14,350 nt of DNA from JAZNBI01 sp045586995 (GTDB lineage Bacteria; Bacillota; Clostridia; Oscillospirales; CAG-272). Shown in pieces: positions 1 through 7,837 of the stretch; position 1 is the stretch's first letter; every line of letters begins with the position of its first letter. The notes below the pieces were generated by a model that did no database searches, was not told the DNA's origin, and worked only from the letters and a program-made list of their open reading frames with translations. Where the stretch lies: the NCBI GenBank assembly GCA_045586995.1, contig JAZNBI010000131.1, forward strand, positions 1 to 14,350, in the 5' to 3' direction. The position numbers and the translations under genes were made by a program.

Positions 1-2219
1 ACACCGAGTCCTCCGCGGTTTTTCATAACTCTGAAGTCGTCAAAGCGGATCCTCTTTCCGAAGCCGTTTTCCGAAATCGTCACGAGCTGACGCGAATCGT
101 CAACTGCGACCGCGCCGACAACAAAGTCGCCGTTTCGCAAGCTGATGCCGCGAACGCCTCTTGCCGTTCTTCCCATCGGACGAACGTTTTCCTCGGCAAA
201 TCTTACTGCATTTCCTTCCGAAGTCGCAAGCAATATATGGCAATCTCCATACGTACGCATAACGAACACGAGCTCGTCGCCCTCGTCGAGCGAAAGCGCG
301 CGCTTACCGTTTCTGCGCTGATATTCGTATTCTGAAAGCAGTGTTCTCTTGATAACGCCGTTACGCGTGACCATGGTGAGAAATTCGCCCTCGTTAAAGC
401 TGTCAATGCTTATCATCGAGGTCAGCTTTTCATTCGGCTCAAGGTCTATGACGTTAACTATATTCGTACCCTTTGCGGTTCTCGACGCCTCGGGGATCTG
501 ATATGCCTTGCGCGTGTAGACCTTTCCCGTATTGGTAAAGAGCATCAAATATGAGTGGCTGTTTACGACCGCAACCTTTTCGATAAAGTCCTCCTCCTTC
601 ATTGACATACCGATAATGCCTTTACCGCCCCTTCTCTGCGCGGAATAGGTATCCGCCGGCTGGCGCTTGATATATCCGCTGTGTGTAAGGGTAATGACAC
701 AGGAATGACGCTCGATAAGATCCTCGAGAATAATATCATCCTCTGCATCGACGATATCGGTTCTTCTTTCGTCGCTGTATTTGCGTTTGACCTCGAGCAA
801 TTCATCTCTTATTATCTGTTTTATGTTATTCACATCCGAAAGAATTTCGCGAAGCTTTGCAATAAGCTTTTCAAGCTTGTCCAGCTCGTCCGCGACCTTA
901 TCTCTTTCCAAGCCGGTCAATCTGCCGAGCGTCATTTCGACTATTGCCTGCGCCTGAACGTCGGAAAGCTCAAATCGCTCTGACAAAGTACGCTTGGATT
1001 CGGGAATCGACGGAGAGGTCTTCATAATATGAACTATCTCGTCGATATTATCAATAGCTATCTGATAGCCCTCGAGAATATGGGCTCTTGCGAGTGCCTT
1101 ATCCAAATCAAATTTTGTACGGTTTGTAATAACGGTTTCCTGATGCTCAATATAATGGTCAAGAATTTGAGGAAGTGAAAGCACCTTCGGCTCTCCGTTA
1201 ACTACCGCGAGCATATTTACCGCGCAGGTATCCTGAAGCTGGGTATACTTATATAACTGATTGAGTATAACGTGCCCGTTCGCGTCGCGTCGGTATTCGA
1301 TAACTATGCGCATTCCGTCGCGTCCCGACTCGTCGCGCATATCGGTAATACCCTCGATTCGCTTTTCCTTAACCAAATTTGCAATCGACTCGCAAAGCAG
1401 GCTCTTATTTACCTGATACGGAATCTCCGTAACGATAATTCTGTGATGCTCCTCCTCAACGCGAGCGCGTGAGCGCACCATAACTCTGCCTCTGCCCGTC
1501 GTATACGCCTCAATAATGCCGTTTTTACCGTAAATCGTTGCGGCGGTAGGAAAATCAGGGCCGTGAATAAATTCCATAAGGTCGGGAACGCTGCAGTCGG
1601 GGTTGTCCATACGGTGTATCGTAGCATCTATAACCTCTCCGAGATTGTGCGGAGGGATATTGGTAGCCATACCTACCGCAATACCTACCGAGCCGTTTAC
1701 AAGCAGGTTGGGGAATCGGGAGGGAAGGACCGTCGGCTCGAAAAGACGGTTGTCAAAGTTTTTCATCATAGGAACGACGTTCTTTTCGAGGTCGCTCATC
1801 ATCTCGTCGGATATTTTCGCAAGGCGCGCCTCGGTATAACGGTATGCCGCTGCGCCGTCGCCGTCGACAGAGCCGAAGTTTCCTCGACCCTCAACGAGAG
1901 GATATCTCAAGGAGAAGGGCTGCGCCATTCTTACCATAGTGCCGTAAACTGCGGCATCACCGTGAGGATGGTAACGTCCGAGCACGTTACCAACGGTAGT
2001 AGCCGATTTTCTGAACGGGTTATTACTCGTAAGATGGTCCTCGTACATTGCATACAATATTCTTCTTTGGCCGGGCTTCATACCGTCGCGAACGTCGGGC
2101 AACGCTCTTGATATGATTACAGACATAGAATATTCGATAAAGGATCTTTTAACCTCCTTTTCCATTTCCACGTCTACTATTTTTTGGTCTTTAAACTCAA
2201 TATTTTCGTTCTTATCCAC
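1..2219 (-). CDS. gyrA: DNA gyrase subunit A (3' end cut off by window edge)
   Basis: GyrA is the DNA-breaking and rejoining subunit of gyrase (A2B2), which introduces negative supercoils using ATP hydrolysed by GyrB. About 739 codons are visible: the whole breakage-reunion domain and a large part of the C-terminal DNA-wrapping domain. The catalytic tyrosine is Tyr128 in RYTEARL, and the GyrA box QRRGGKG (residues 528-534, bases 618-638) marks this as gyrase rather than topoisomerase IV. The quinolone region reads HPHGDAAVYGT, so the positions equivalent to E. coli Ser83 and Asp87 are Ala89 and Gly93. The chosen start is GTG at 2219, with a GAAAGGC ribosome binding site (2228-2234) eight bases upstream. 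An in-frame ATG at 2165 would remove the first 18 residues and has a poorer upstream site. It lies 45 bp after the kinase stop and is probably the last gene of the gyrB-kinase-gyrA unit. Identification is certain. Confidence 0.98.
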   Translation of the reverse strand, partial: MDKNENIEFKDQKIVDVEMEKEVKRSFIEYSMSVIISRALPDVRDGMKPGQRRILYAMYEDHLTSNNPFRKSATTVGNVLGRYHPHGDAAVYGTMVRMAQPFSLRYPLVEGRGNFGSVDGDGAAAYRYTEARLAKISDEMMSDLEKNVVPMMKNFDNRLFEPTVLPSRFPNLLVNGSVGIAVGMATNIPPHNLGEVIDATIHRMDNPDCSVPDLMEFIHGPDFPTAATIYGKNGIIEAYTTGRGRVMVRSRARVEEEHHRIIVTEIPYQVNKSLLCESIANLVKEKRIEGITDMRDESGRDGMRIVIEYRRDANGHVILNQLYKYTQLQDTCAVNMLAVVNGEPKVLSLPQILDHYIEHQETVITNRTKFDLDKALARAHILEGYQIAIDNIDEIVHIMKTSPSIPESKRTLSERFELSDVQAQAIVEMTLGRLTGLERDKVADELDKLEKLIAKLREILSDVNNIKQIIRDELLEVKRKYSDERRTDIVDAEDDIILEDLIERHSCVITLTHSGYIKRQPADTYSAQRRGGKGIIGMSMKEEDFIEKVAVVNSHSYLMLFTNTGKVYTRKAYQIPEASRTAKGTNIVNVIDLEPNEKLTSMISIDSFNEGEFLTMVTRNGVIKRTLLSEYEYQRRNGKRALSLDEGDELVFVMRTYGDCHILLATSEGNAVRFAEENVRPMGRTARGVRGISLRNGDFVVGAVAVDDSRQLVTISENGFGKRIRFDDFRVMKNRGGLG

Positions 2220-2242
2220 TTTTATACGCCTTTCATTCTTTA
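2220..2242 (-). promoter_or_regulatory. gyrA translation leader, near-copy of the gyrB leader
   Basis: Read on the minus strand this leader has TAAAGAA, then GAAAGGC as Shine-Dalgarno, then ATAAAA directly before the GTG start. The gyrB leader at 5163-5184 has the same three blocks in the same order, differing by a few bases. The junction with the start also makes TTATCCACT on the plus strand (2212-2220), one base from a perfect DnaA box. It decides the GTG start for gyrA. Any shared regulation is inference. Confidence 0.6.
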
Positions 2243-2264
2243 TGTTTTATAACTGGCTTTTAAA

Positions 2265-3230
2265 TTACATTTTTGAAACATCTATCGAAGACAACAGTGC
2301 GTCGATATCGGCTCTTTTTGGCATCTGAGTACCCTTTAGCGATATTTTTGCCGCCGAAGCCGCTGCCGCAAATCTGAGCGATTCGCAAAGTGTTCTGCCG
2401 TCGCAAAATCTTGCCCATATAAACGCGGCAAGATAGGAATCTCCCGCGCCCGCAAAGCCCTCAAGCGAAGCTTTTACGGTACCGACCCGATAATATCCCT
2501 CGTCCCCGAAATATAACGAGCCCTCGTTTCCGAGCGTACAGATTATATTTACGTTTTCCCGATCCTCGGAAATGTCGCATGTCGTATTTTGCGAAAGTAT
2601 TTTCCCACAGCTCCGAATGATTTCCTCGGTCGTCGTATTTTTTTCATAAATTTCGAGCAGCTCGCAAAGCTCCCGCTTATTTGGTTTTATTAGATATGGC
2701 TTTGCGGCATATCCATATCGCAGAGCATCTCCGTCGCAATCGAGAAAAACTCGCGTTTTCCTACCCTTAAATGTCTTTATAATCGAGTTATACACACACT
2801 TTTCCACACCTTGTGGAATACTTCCACACAGCGAAACTATGTCGTAGTCGTTTTCGATAAGCGGAGATATCAATTTGTCAAGCTCGTCCTTTGAAAACGG
2901 GCCCCCCGATTCGTTTATCTCGGTATCAACACCGTTTTGGTCGATCATCTTAATATTTTGTCGTACTCCGATTTTCGTTTCGGCGCAGATGCAGTTTACG
3001 TTCTTTGATTCCAAAAAATCCTTGATAAAGAGTCCCTCAGCGCCTCCCGAAAAGAAGTAGCAGTCGGTTTTAACACCTAAATTTGCCAAAAGCACCGATT
3101 GATTTATGCCCTTGCCGCCCGCGTTTATAAGCTTTTCACGCACTCTGTTTATGGTGCCGAGCTTCATTTGCGCGCCGAGCGTAATATGTCTGTCGATACA
3201 GGGATTAAGTGTCAGAGTTGCAATTTTCAT
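2265..3230 (-). CDS. PfkB-family sugar (phosphate) kinase, FruK/LacC-like
   Basis: A cytoplasmic ribokinase-fold kinase of 321 residues, the usual length for 1-phosphofructokinase and tagatose-6-phosphate kinase. The N-terminus LTLNPCIDRHITLG matches the TLNPAxD start of the FruK/LacC group. NAGGKGINQS (37-45) is the first PfkB signature, IKPNKREL (181-188) is typical of the phosphosugar kinases, and GFAGAGDSYLAAF (258-270) is the second signature with catalytic-base Asp264 and the anion hole. The substrate is probably a hexose phosphate such as fructose-1-phosphate or tagatose-6-phosphate, but the sequence does not settle it and no PTS or sugar operon gene is nearby. It is cysteine-rich (about 13 Cys). 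It starts 3 bp after the gyrB stop (TAA, AAT, ATG) with no clear Shine-Dalgarno, so translation is probably coupled to gyrB, and it precedes gyrA by 45 bp. A sugar kinase between gyrB and gyrA is unusual. Family call is firm, substrate open. Confidence 0.9.
   Translation of the reverse strand: MKIATLTLNPCIDRHITLGAQMKLGTINRVREKLINAGGKGINQSVLLANLGVKTDCYFFSGGAEGLFIKDFLESKNVNCICAETKIGVRQNIKMIDQNGVDTEINESGGPFSKDELDKLISPLIENDYDIVSLCGSIPQGVEKCVYNSIIKTFKGRKTRVFLDCDGDALRYGYAAKPYLIKPNKRELCELLEIYEKNTTTEEIIRSCGKILSQNTTCDISEDRENVNIICTLGNEGSLYFGDEGYYRVGTVKASLEGFAGAGDSYLAAFIWARFCDGRTLCESLRFAAAASAAKISLKGTQMPKRADIDALLSSIDVSKM
2788..2828. promoter_or_regulatory. Cluster of DnaA-box sequences inside the kinase gene
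   Basis: Within 41 bp there are two plus-strand matches to the DnaA-box consensus TTWTNCACA: TTATACACA at 2788-2796 and TTTTCCACA at 2800-2808. A minus-strand TATTCCACA (2812-2820) has one mismatch and ACTTCCACA (2820-2828) has two. It overlaps the codons for roughly residues 135-148 of the kinase, so it sits in coding DNA. Clusters of DnaA boxes near oriC act in B. subtilis to moderate initiation. A similar role here is inference from box density and distance (about 5 kb) to the origin. Confidence 0.55.
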
Positions 3231-3233
3231 ATT

Positions 3234-5162
3234 TTAAATATCCAAATTTTCCGCAAATTTTGCATTTTTCTCTATAAATTCACGTCTTGGCTCAACCTTA
3301 TCTCCCATCAGCAGCGAAAAGGTTTCGTCACACGCCATGGCGTCCTCTGTCGTAACCTTTAGAAGCGTTCTCGTGGTCGGGTCCATAGTAGTTTCCCAAA
3401 GCTGCTCCGCGTTCATCTCTCCAAGACCTTTATAACGGTCTGCCTCGACGTTAACGCCTCCGAGCTCCTCAATGCATTTATCTCTTTCGGCATCCGAAAA
3501 AGCATATTTTTCGGGACCCCTGCCGTTTTTCTTATACACCTTATAAAGCGGCGGCTGTGCGAGATAGATATGTCCCTCGTCTATAAGCTTTTTCATATGG
3601 CGGAAGAAGAAGGTAAGCAACAGTATTCTGATATGAGAGCCGTCGACGTCGGCATCCGCCATGATAATGATTTTTCCGTATCTTAATTTTGAAATATCGA
3701 ATTCCTCGCCTATTCCGCAGCCAATCGCTTGAATTATAGGAATCAGCGATTGATTTGAATAAACCTTGTCAAGTCGGGTCTTTTCGACGTTAAGCACCTT
3801 TCCGCGAAGCGGAAGTATTGCCTGAAAGCGCGAATTTCGTCCCTGAGTTGCCGAGCCGCCCGCGGAATCTCCTTCCACGAGATAAAGCTCTGTAAGCGAA
3901 GAATCCTTTTCGTTGCAGTCGCGCAATTTACCCGGAAGCGATGAGCCCTCGAGCAAGCCCTTACGTCTTGTAAGCTCACGCGCCTTTCTCGCCGCCTCTC
4001 TCGCGCGGTTTGCGGCAAGCGCTTTTTCTATAATATTCTTTCCGACCGAAGGATTTTCCTCCAAAAATTCAGAAAGCTTGTTGTAAACCAAGTTATCCAC
4101 GAACGGACGAATTTCGCTGTTACCAAGCTTTGCCTTGGTCTGTCCCTCGAACTGCGCCTCGGTAAGCTTAACCGATATGACCGCGCAAATACCCTCGCGC
4201 ACGTCCTCGCCGCTGAGATTTTTCTCGTCCTGCTTCAAAATACCGTATTTTTTAGCATATTCGTTAAAAACTCTCGTCAGTGCGTTTTTAAAGCCGGTTT
4301 CGTGTGTTCCGCCCTCTATGGTGTTTATGTTATTTGCAAATGTAAGCACGGTTTCGGTATAGGTATCGTTATACTGCAAAGCAACCTCGGCAATAAAATC
4401 TCCTCTTTCACCCGACATATAAATAACCTCAGGGTGTATCATAGACGCGTGCTTCAGTCCGTTTACGTATTCAACGTAAGAGCGTATACCGCCTTCATAT
4501 ATCAAATCGTTTTCAATCGGCTCCTCGGTTCGTTCGTCACGAATGACAATATTTACGCCCGCATTAAGAAACGCCTGCTCTCTCATTCTGGTCAAAAGCA
4601 CGTCATAATCGAAATTGGTATCCTCGAAAATTTCAGCATCCGGCTTAAAGCGCACAAAAAGTCCGTGATTTTCGGTAGGACCCTCATCCTTAAAGGCGCG
4701 GACTACCTTACCTCTTTCAAATCTTTCGGTATATCTTCTGCCGTCATAGCAGTTATCGACCTCAAGCCATTCGGAAAGCGCGTTAACTACCGAGGCACCG
4801 ACTCCGTGCAAGCCACCCGAAAATTTATAGCCCTCACCGCCGAACTTTCCGCCCGCGTGCAAAACGGTATAGACCACCTCGAGCGTCGGAATTTTCATCT
4901 GGTGATGTATTTCACTCGGAATTCCGCGTCCGTCGTCCTTGACCGAAACACTTCCGTCGGGATATAAGACCACCTCGATACGATTACACTTTCCTGCCAT
5001 TGCCTCGTCGATGGAGTTATCGACTATTTCATATACGAGGTGATGCAATCCTCTTTGCGAAGTTGAACCTATATACATTCCCGGACGTTTTCTTACAGCT
5101 TCAAGTCCTTCAAGTACCTGTATTTGACTTTCATCATAAACTCTTTGTTCGATTTTTTCCAC
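3234..5162 (-). CDS. gyrB: DNA gyrase subunit B
   Basis: The ATPase subunit of gyrase, 642 residues, the normal length for Gram-positive GyrB without the proteobacterial insert. The GHKL ATP site shows VYEIVDNSIDEA (43-54), DDGRGIP (76-82) and GGLHGVGASVVNALS (116-130). The transducer QTK loop is at 341-343 with Lys343. The TOPRIM domain has EGDSAGGSA starting at Glu430 and DADVDGSH at 503-510, which bind the metal ions used in strand cleavage. Position 453 is Arg, as in other Gram-positive enzymes, where E. coli has Lys447. The start is GTG at 5162 with a GAGAGGC ribosome binding site at 5170-5176. It follows remB by 54 bp, and the kinase gene starts 3 bp after its stop. Identification is certain; gyrB rather than parE is supported by location and the GyrA-box partner downstream. 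Confidence 0.98.
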   Translation of the reverse strand: MEKIEQRVYDESQIQVLEGLEAVRKRPGMYIGSTSQRGLHHLVYEIVDNSIDEAMAGKCNRIEVVLYPDGSVSVKDDGRGIPSEIHHQMKIPTLEVVYTVLHAGGKFGGEGYKFSGGLHGVGASVVNALSEWLEVDNCYDGRRYTERFERGKVVRAFKDEGPTENHGLFVRFKPDAEIFEDTNFDYDVLLTRMREQAFLNAGVNIVIRDERTEEPIENDLIYEGGIRSYVEYVNGLKHASMIHPEVIYMSGERGDFIAEVALQYNDTYTETVLTFANNINTIEGGTHETGFKNALTRVFNEYAKKYGILKQDEKNLSGEDVREGICAVISVKLTEAQFEGQTKAKLGNSEIRPFVDNLVYNKLSEFLEENPSVGKNIIEKALAANRAREAARKARELTRRKGLLEGSSLPGKLRDCNEKDSSLTELYLVEGDSAGGSATQGRNSRFQAILPLRGKVLNVEKTRLDKVYSNQSLIPIIQAIGCGIGEEFDISKLRYGKIIIMADADVDGSHIRILLLTFFFRHMKKLIDEGHIYLAQPPLYKVYKKNGRGPEKYAFSDAERDKCIEELGGVNVEADRYKGLGEMNAEQLWETTMDPTTRTLLKVTTEDAMACDETFSLLMGDKVEPRREFIEKNAKFAENLDI

Positions 5163-5184
5163 TTTTATTGCCTCTCGTTCTTTA
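5163..5184 (-). promoter_or_regulatory. gyrB translation leader, near-copy of the gyrA leader
   Basis: On the minus strand it reads TAAAGAA, GAGAGGC (Shine-Dalgarno) and ATAAAA just before the GTG start, nearly the same as the gyrA leader at 2220-2242. The start junction makes TTTTCCACT on the plus strand (5155-5163), one base away from the DnaA-box consensus. The match could help keep GyrA and GyrB synthesis balanced, but that is only inference. Confidence 0.55.
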
Positions 5185-5216
5185 ATCTGATATTTTTAGC
5201 GGCATAGTAGCCAATT

Positions 5217-5465
5217 TTAAACTAATTTTCTTCCCACAAGCGCGGAAGATGATATCTGTGAAAAACAGATCTTATATTTATTTTTTTCTTTATAGAGCAC
5301 AAACGATTTCGGGATCTCCTCGTTTGCCGCCTCAACCAAATTTTTCTTTTCCGCATCGGAAAGATATTTTTTGGTAATTGCCGAAACGGTAGCGTTGTCG
5401 GTATCGAATATACCTATTATATTTTTTTCTCTTATCGTTTTATTGTTTCCGACGTGAAGATACAT
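5217..5465 (-). CDS. remB: Extracellular matrix regulator RemB (DUF370 family)
   Basis: A protein of 82 residues that starts MYLHVGNNKTI and contains an NIIGIFDTDNATVS segment and a PKSFVLY then ISSSALVGRKL ending, the pattern of the RemB/YaaB proteins found between recF and gyrB in many Bacillota. In B. subtilis remB was found with remA as a regulator of biofilm matrix genes, and RemA of this DUF370 group binds DNA directly; RemB's own mechanism is less clear. The gene follows recF by 14 bp, and its AAAGGA ribosome binding site lies in that gap. It is followed by gyrB after 54 bp. The assignment rests on both sequence and position. It probably shares the dnaN-recF transcript. Confidence 0.9.
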   Translation of the reverse strand: MYLHVGNNKTIREKNIIGIFDTDNATVSAITKKYLSDAEKKNLVEAANEEIPKSFVLYKEKNKYKICFSQISSSALVGRKLV

Positions 5466-5479
5466 TTTTTATTCCTTTT

Positions 5480-6586
5480 TCACAAATTCGTATATTTGCC
5501 GTTTGAAACGCAAATAATATTTGCGCTTGACGCGACATTTTCCTCGCACGTACTCATAATAACCTGCTTACCCCTTATCTCCTCCATAAGATAATGTCTG
5601 CGCTCCGCATCAAGCTCGGAAAGCACGTCATCAAGAAGTAAGACGGGATATTCTCCGCTTTCAGCCCTGCAAATCTCGCTTTCCGCTATCTTCATAGAAA
5701 GCGCGAGCGACCTTTGCTGTCCCTGAGATGCGTAATTTCTCGCGGATTTTCCGTTTAAGGTTATATCGATATCATCCTTATGTATACCGTATAAGGTTGA
5801 GCCCGCATAAATTTCGCGCTCGTGAGAGGATGACAGAAGCTCATAATACTTTTCCTTTGCTTTCATCTCGTCATCAATAAGCCCGATATCCATTTTTGGA
5901 GAAATTACATATCTTATTTCTGGAATCTCCCTTTCGAGCGTCATTTCGGAAAAGCATTTTTTTATTTCGGCTTCGGCGAGCTTTATGTACCAAAGCCGAA
6001 ACTTTGCGATACGAGCCGCCTGCTCGGCTAGCTGCTCGGACCAAAAATCTATCGTTTCGTCAAAGGTCTTACGGTCGTTTATCGCGTCCTTTATAAGCTT
6101 ATTTCTCTGTTTAAGCACACTGTTATATTTTTGAAGCGATTTCAAATATACGGGACGCAGCTGACTTATTGCCACGTCAAGATAATTTCGCCTCATATTC
6201 GGCCCGTCCTTTATGATACTCAAATGCTCAGGGCAGAACAGTACGGTACGAAATTTTCCTATTACGTCGGATATTTTTGCAATTTTGACCTTATTTTGCT
6301 CGAACTGTCTGTGCTTATCCTTAAAAAGCCGAACGGGTATATTCTGCTTTCTTTGAGAATCGGTAAAATCCAAGGAAACGAAGCACTCGTTTTTTTCATA
6401 AGATATTATATCGCTTTCGTGAATCGAACGAAAGCTTCTTCCAACCGAAATAACGTAAAGAGCTTCGAGCAGATTGGTCTTTCCTTGGGCATTTTTCCCG
6501 GTCAAAATATTTACTCCGTTTGTAAATTCAACGGTTTCATTTTCAATATTTCGAAAGTTTACCGCGCTGACTTTGTTGCAGATCAT
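5480..6586 (-). CDS. recF: DNA replication and repair protein RecF
   Basis: A cytoplasmic SMC-like ATPase of 368 residues that works with RecO and RecR to load RecA at gaps in single-stranded DNA and to help restart stalled forks. Walker A is GKNAQGKT (30-37), the ABC signature is SQGQQRSLAL (287-296) and Walker B is LLLDD (316-320) followed by the D-loop SELDAER. Length matches the family. The ribosome binding site AAAGGA lies in the last codons of dnaN, about 13 bases from the ATG, and only 9 bp separate the genes, so recF is probably translationally linked to dnaN. The small S4-domain gene yaaA, which lies between dnaN and recF in B. subtilis, is absent here. Confidence 0.97.
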   Translation of the reverse strand: MICNKVSAVNFRNIENETVEFTNGVNILTGKNAQGKTNLLEALYVISVGRSFRSIHESDIISYEKNECFVSLDFTDSQRKQNIPVRLFKDKHRQFEQNKVKIAKISDVIGKFRTVLFCPEHLSIIKDGPNMRRNYLDVAISQLRPVYLKSLQKYNSVLKQRNKLIKDAINDRKTFDETIDFWSEQLAEQAARIAKFRLWYIKLAEAEIKKCFSEMTLEREIPEIRYVISPKMDIGLIDDEMKAKEKYYELLSSSHEREIYAGSTLYGIHKDDIDITLNGKSARNYASQGQQRSLALSMKIAESEICRAESGEYPVLLLDDVLSELDAERRHYLMEEIRGKQVIMSTCEENVASSANIICVSNGKYTNL

Positions 6587-6595
6587 AAATAAATT

Positions 6596-7744
6596 TTAAT
6601 CCTTTGTTCTTACGGGAAGCAGCATATATATTTCATCGGTGCCTTCTTCGGGAACACTCGGCTCGATATTAACGCTTGTAAGCGGAGAGGACATTGAAAA
6701 CTTTATCTTATCGCAATTACAAGCAGAAATACTGTCCATAAGATACTTATTATTAAATGAGATAGACATAGGCGCTCCGTCATAATCCACCGAAATTTCG
6801 TCATAGGTGCTTCCTGCCACGGAAGTTGCCAAAATTTTAAGCAAATTTTCGCAAAGCTCAAGCTTTACGTGTGCTCTGACGTTTCCTGCAATTCTTTCCT
6901 CGGTAATAAGCGCCGCTCTTTGGAGTGCCTCCAAAAATTCGGATTTTGAAACATCTATCTGAATCTTTTGATTTTTAACGATTATTCTCTCATAATCTAT
7001 ATATTCGCCGTCGACAAGGCGTGAGAAAAACGTGAGTCCGTTTATTTCAAAAATTATATTTTTTCTGGTCATATAAATACGGACGGTGCTTTCATCGTCC
7101 GAAAGCAGACGGTATAGCTCGTTTACCGTCTTAACAGGCACGATAAACGAGAAGGAAAGATCGCTATCGTCGGTATTTTTATTTTCTATTTTAACCTCTT
7201 TGATATACTTTGCAAGCTTAAAGCTATCGCACGAAACGAGCATAAGCTTGTTATTTTGTACCTTAAAGTAACAACCGTTTAAAATAGGACGCTGGTCGTT
7301 TACTCCCATAGCATAGGTTATACTTCCTATCATATCCTTTAAAATTGCCTGCTCGATAACGAATCCGAAATTACTCTTCAAATTCGGAACTGCGGGAAAA
7401 TCGGTGCTTTCAAGCGCGTTCATCTTGTGAGAGGATTTTCCGCACGTTATAACCGCGCAGAGCTTTTTATCGACCTCAAGACAGATTTCGTCGCCCGTCA
7501 TAACGCGAAGCGTTTGATTGAATTTTTGAGCATTAATGATATAAGAGCCCTCCTCGATAACCTTGGCTTCGGTTTCGATTCTCGTACCCTTTTCGAGGTC
7601 AAATGTCGTAAGAATACAAATATCGGGAACTCTTGCTTCTATCAAAATTCCCTCGATGGATGACATAACGGATTTTCCCGAAACGGTGGACATAAGCGGG
7701 CTTACCGCTGCCATAATTGCTTGACGGTTAAATATAATTTTCAT
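6596..7744 (-). CDS. dnaN: DNA polymerase III beta subunit (sliding clamp)
   Basis: The ring-shaped processivity clamp that ties DNA polymerase and many repair proteins to DNA; it acts as a dimer of three-domain subunits. The protein has 382 residues, close to B. subtilis DnaN. It starts MKIIFNRQAIMAAVSPL and ends YMLLPVRTKD; the LLPVR ending is diagnostic and the C-terminal residues form part of the clamp-binding pocket. MNALESTDFPAVP and ITYAMGVNDQRPILNGC are further typical clamp segments. The start ATG has a strong AAAAGGAG ribosome binding site at 7753-7760. It lies directly downstream of the likely origin and heads the dnaN-recF-remB-gyrB-kinase-gyrA run. A dnaN promoter probably lies in the origin region; TTAACG with TATATA 17 bases on is a weak candidate overlapping the DnaA-trios. 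Confidence 0.98.
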   Translation of the reverse strand: MKIIFNRQAIMAAVSPLMSTVSGKSVMSSIEGILIEARVPDICILTTFDLEKGTRIETEAKVIEEGSYIINAQKFNQTLRVMTGDEICLEVDKKLCAVITCGKSSHKMNALESTDFPAVPNLKSNFGFVIEQAILKDMIGSITYAMGVNDQRPILNGCYFKVQNNKLMLVSCDSFKLAKYIKEVKIENKNTDDSDLSFSFIVPVKTVNELYRLLSDDESTVRIYMTRKNIIFEINGLTFFSRLVDGEYIDYERIIVKNQKIQIDVSKSEFLEALQRAALITEERIAGNVRAHVKLELCENLLKILATSVAGSTYDEISVDYDGAPMSISFNNKYLMDSISACNCDKIKFSMSSPLTSVNIEPSVPEEGTDEIYMLLPVRTKD

Positions 7745-7780
7745 TGTTTTTTCTCCTTTTAAATTTTTTTTACGGAGTCC

Positions 7781-7810
7781 TATATATAGAATAATATATA
7801 CATAGATATA
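7781..7810. other. oriC: AT tract next to the DnaA-trios (likely unwinding element)
   Basis: Only 3 of these 30 bases are G or C, and TATATA repeats several times. It directly borders the DnaA-trio array on the dnaN side, where the duplex is first opened in B. subtilis. It may also supply -10-like sequences for dnaN. Confidence 0.7.
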
Positions 7811-7828
7811 TAGTAGTAATAGTAGTAC
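7811..7828 (+). promoter_or_regulatory. DnaA-trio array
   Basis: The plus strand reads TAG TAG TAA TAG TAG TAC. Read 3' to 5' away from the DnaA box this is a run of GAT/AAT trios, the known single-strand binding repeat on which the DnaA filament assembles during opening of bacterial origins. A short CTCG spacer and a DnaA box (7838-7846) follow, giving the box, GC-rich spacer, trio, AT-tract order of the basal unwinding system. Confidence 0.85.
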
Positions 7829-7837
7829 TCGTTAATA

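Noticed and set aside
1563..2111. Plus-strand open frame of 182 codons opposite gyrA
   Set aside because: It lies fully antisense to the highly conserved GyrA active-site region, has no recognisable domain, and is explained by strand symmetry of the gyrA codons.
4302..4967. Plus-strand open frame of 221 codons opposite gyrB
   Set aside because: Antisense to conserved GyrB, no ribosome binding site or promoter, and the protein resembles no family.
7781..7828. Repeated TATATA and TAGTAG as a microsatellite or CRISPR-like array
   Set aside because: There are no repeat-spacer units; position and pattern fit the origin AT tract and DnaA-trios.
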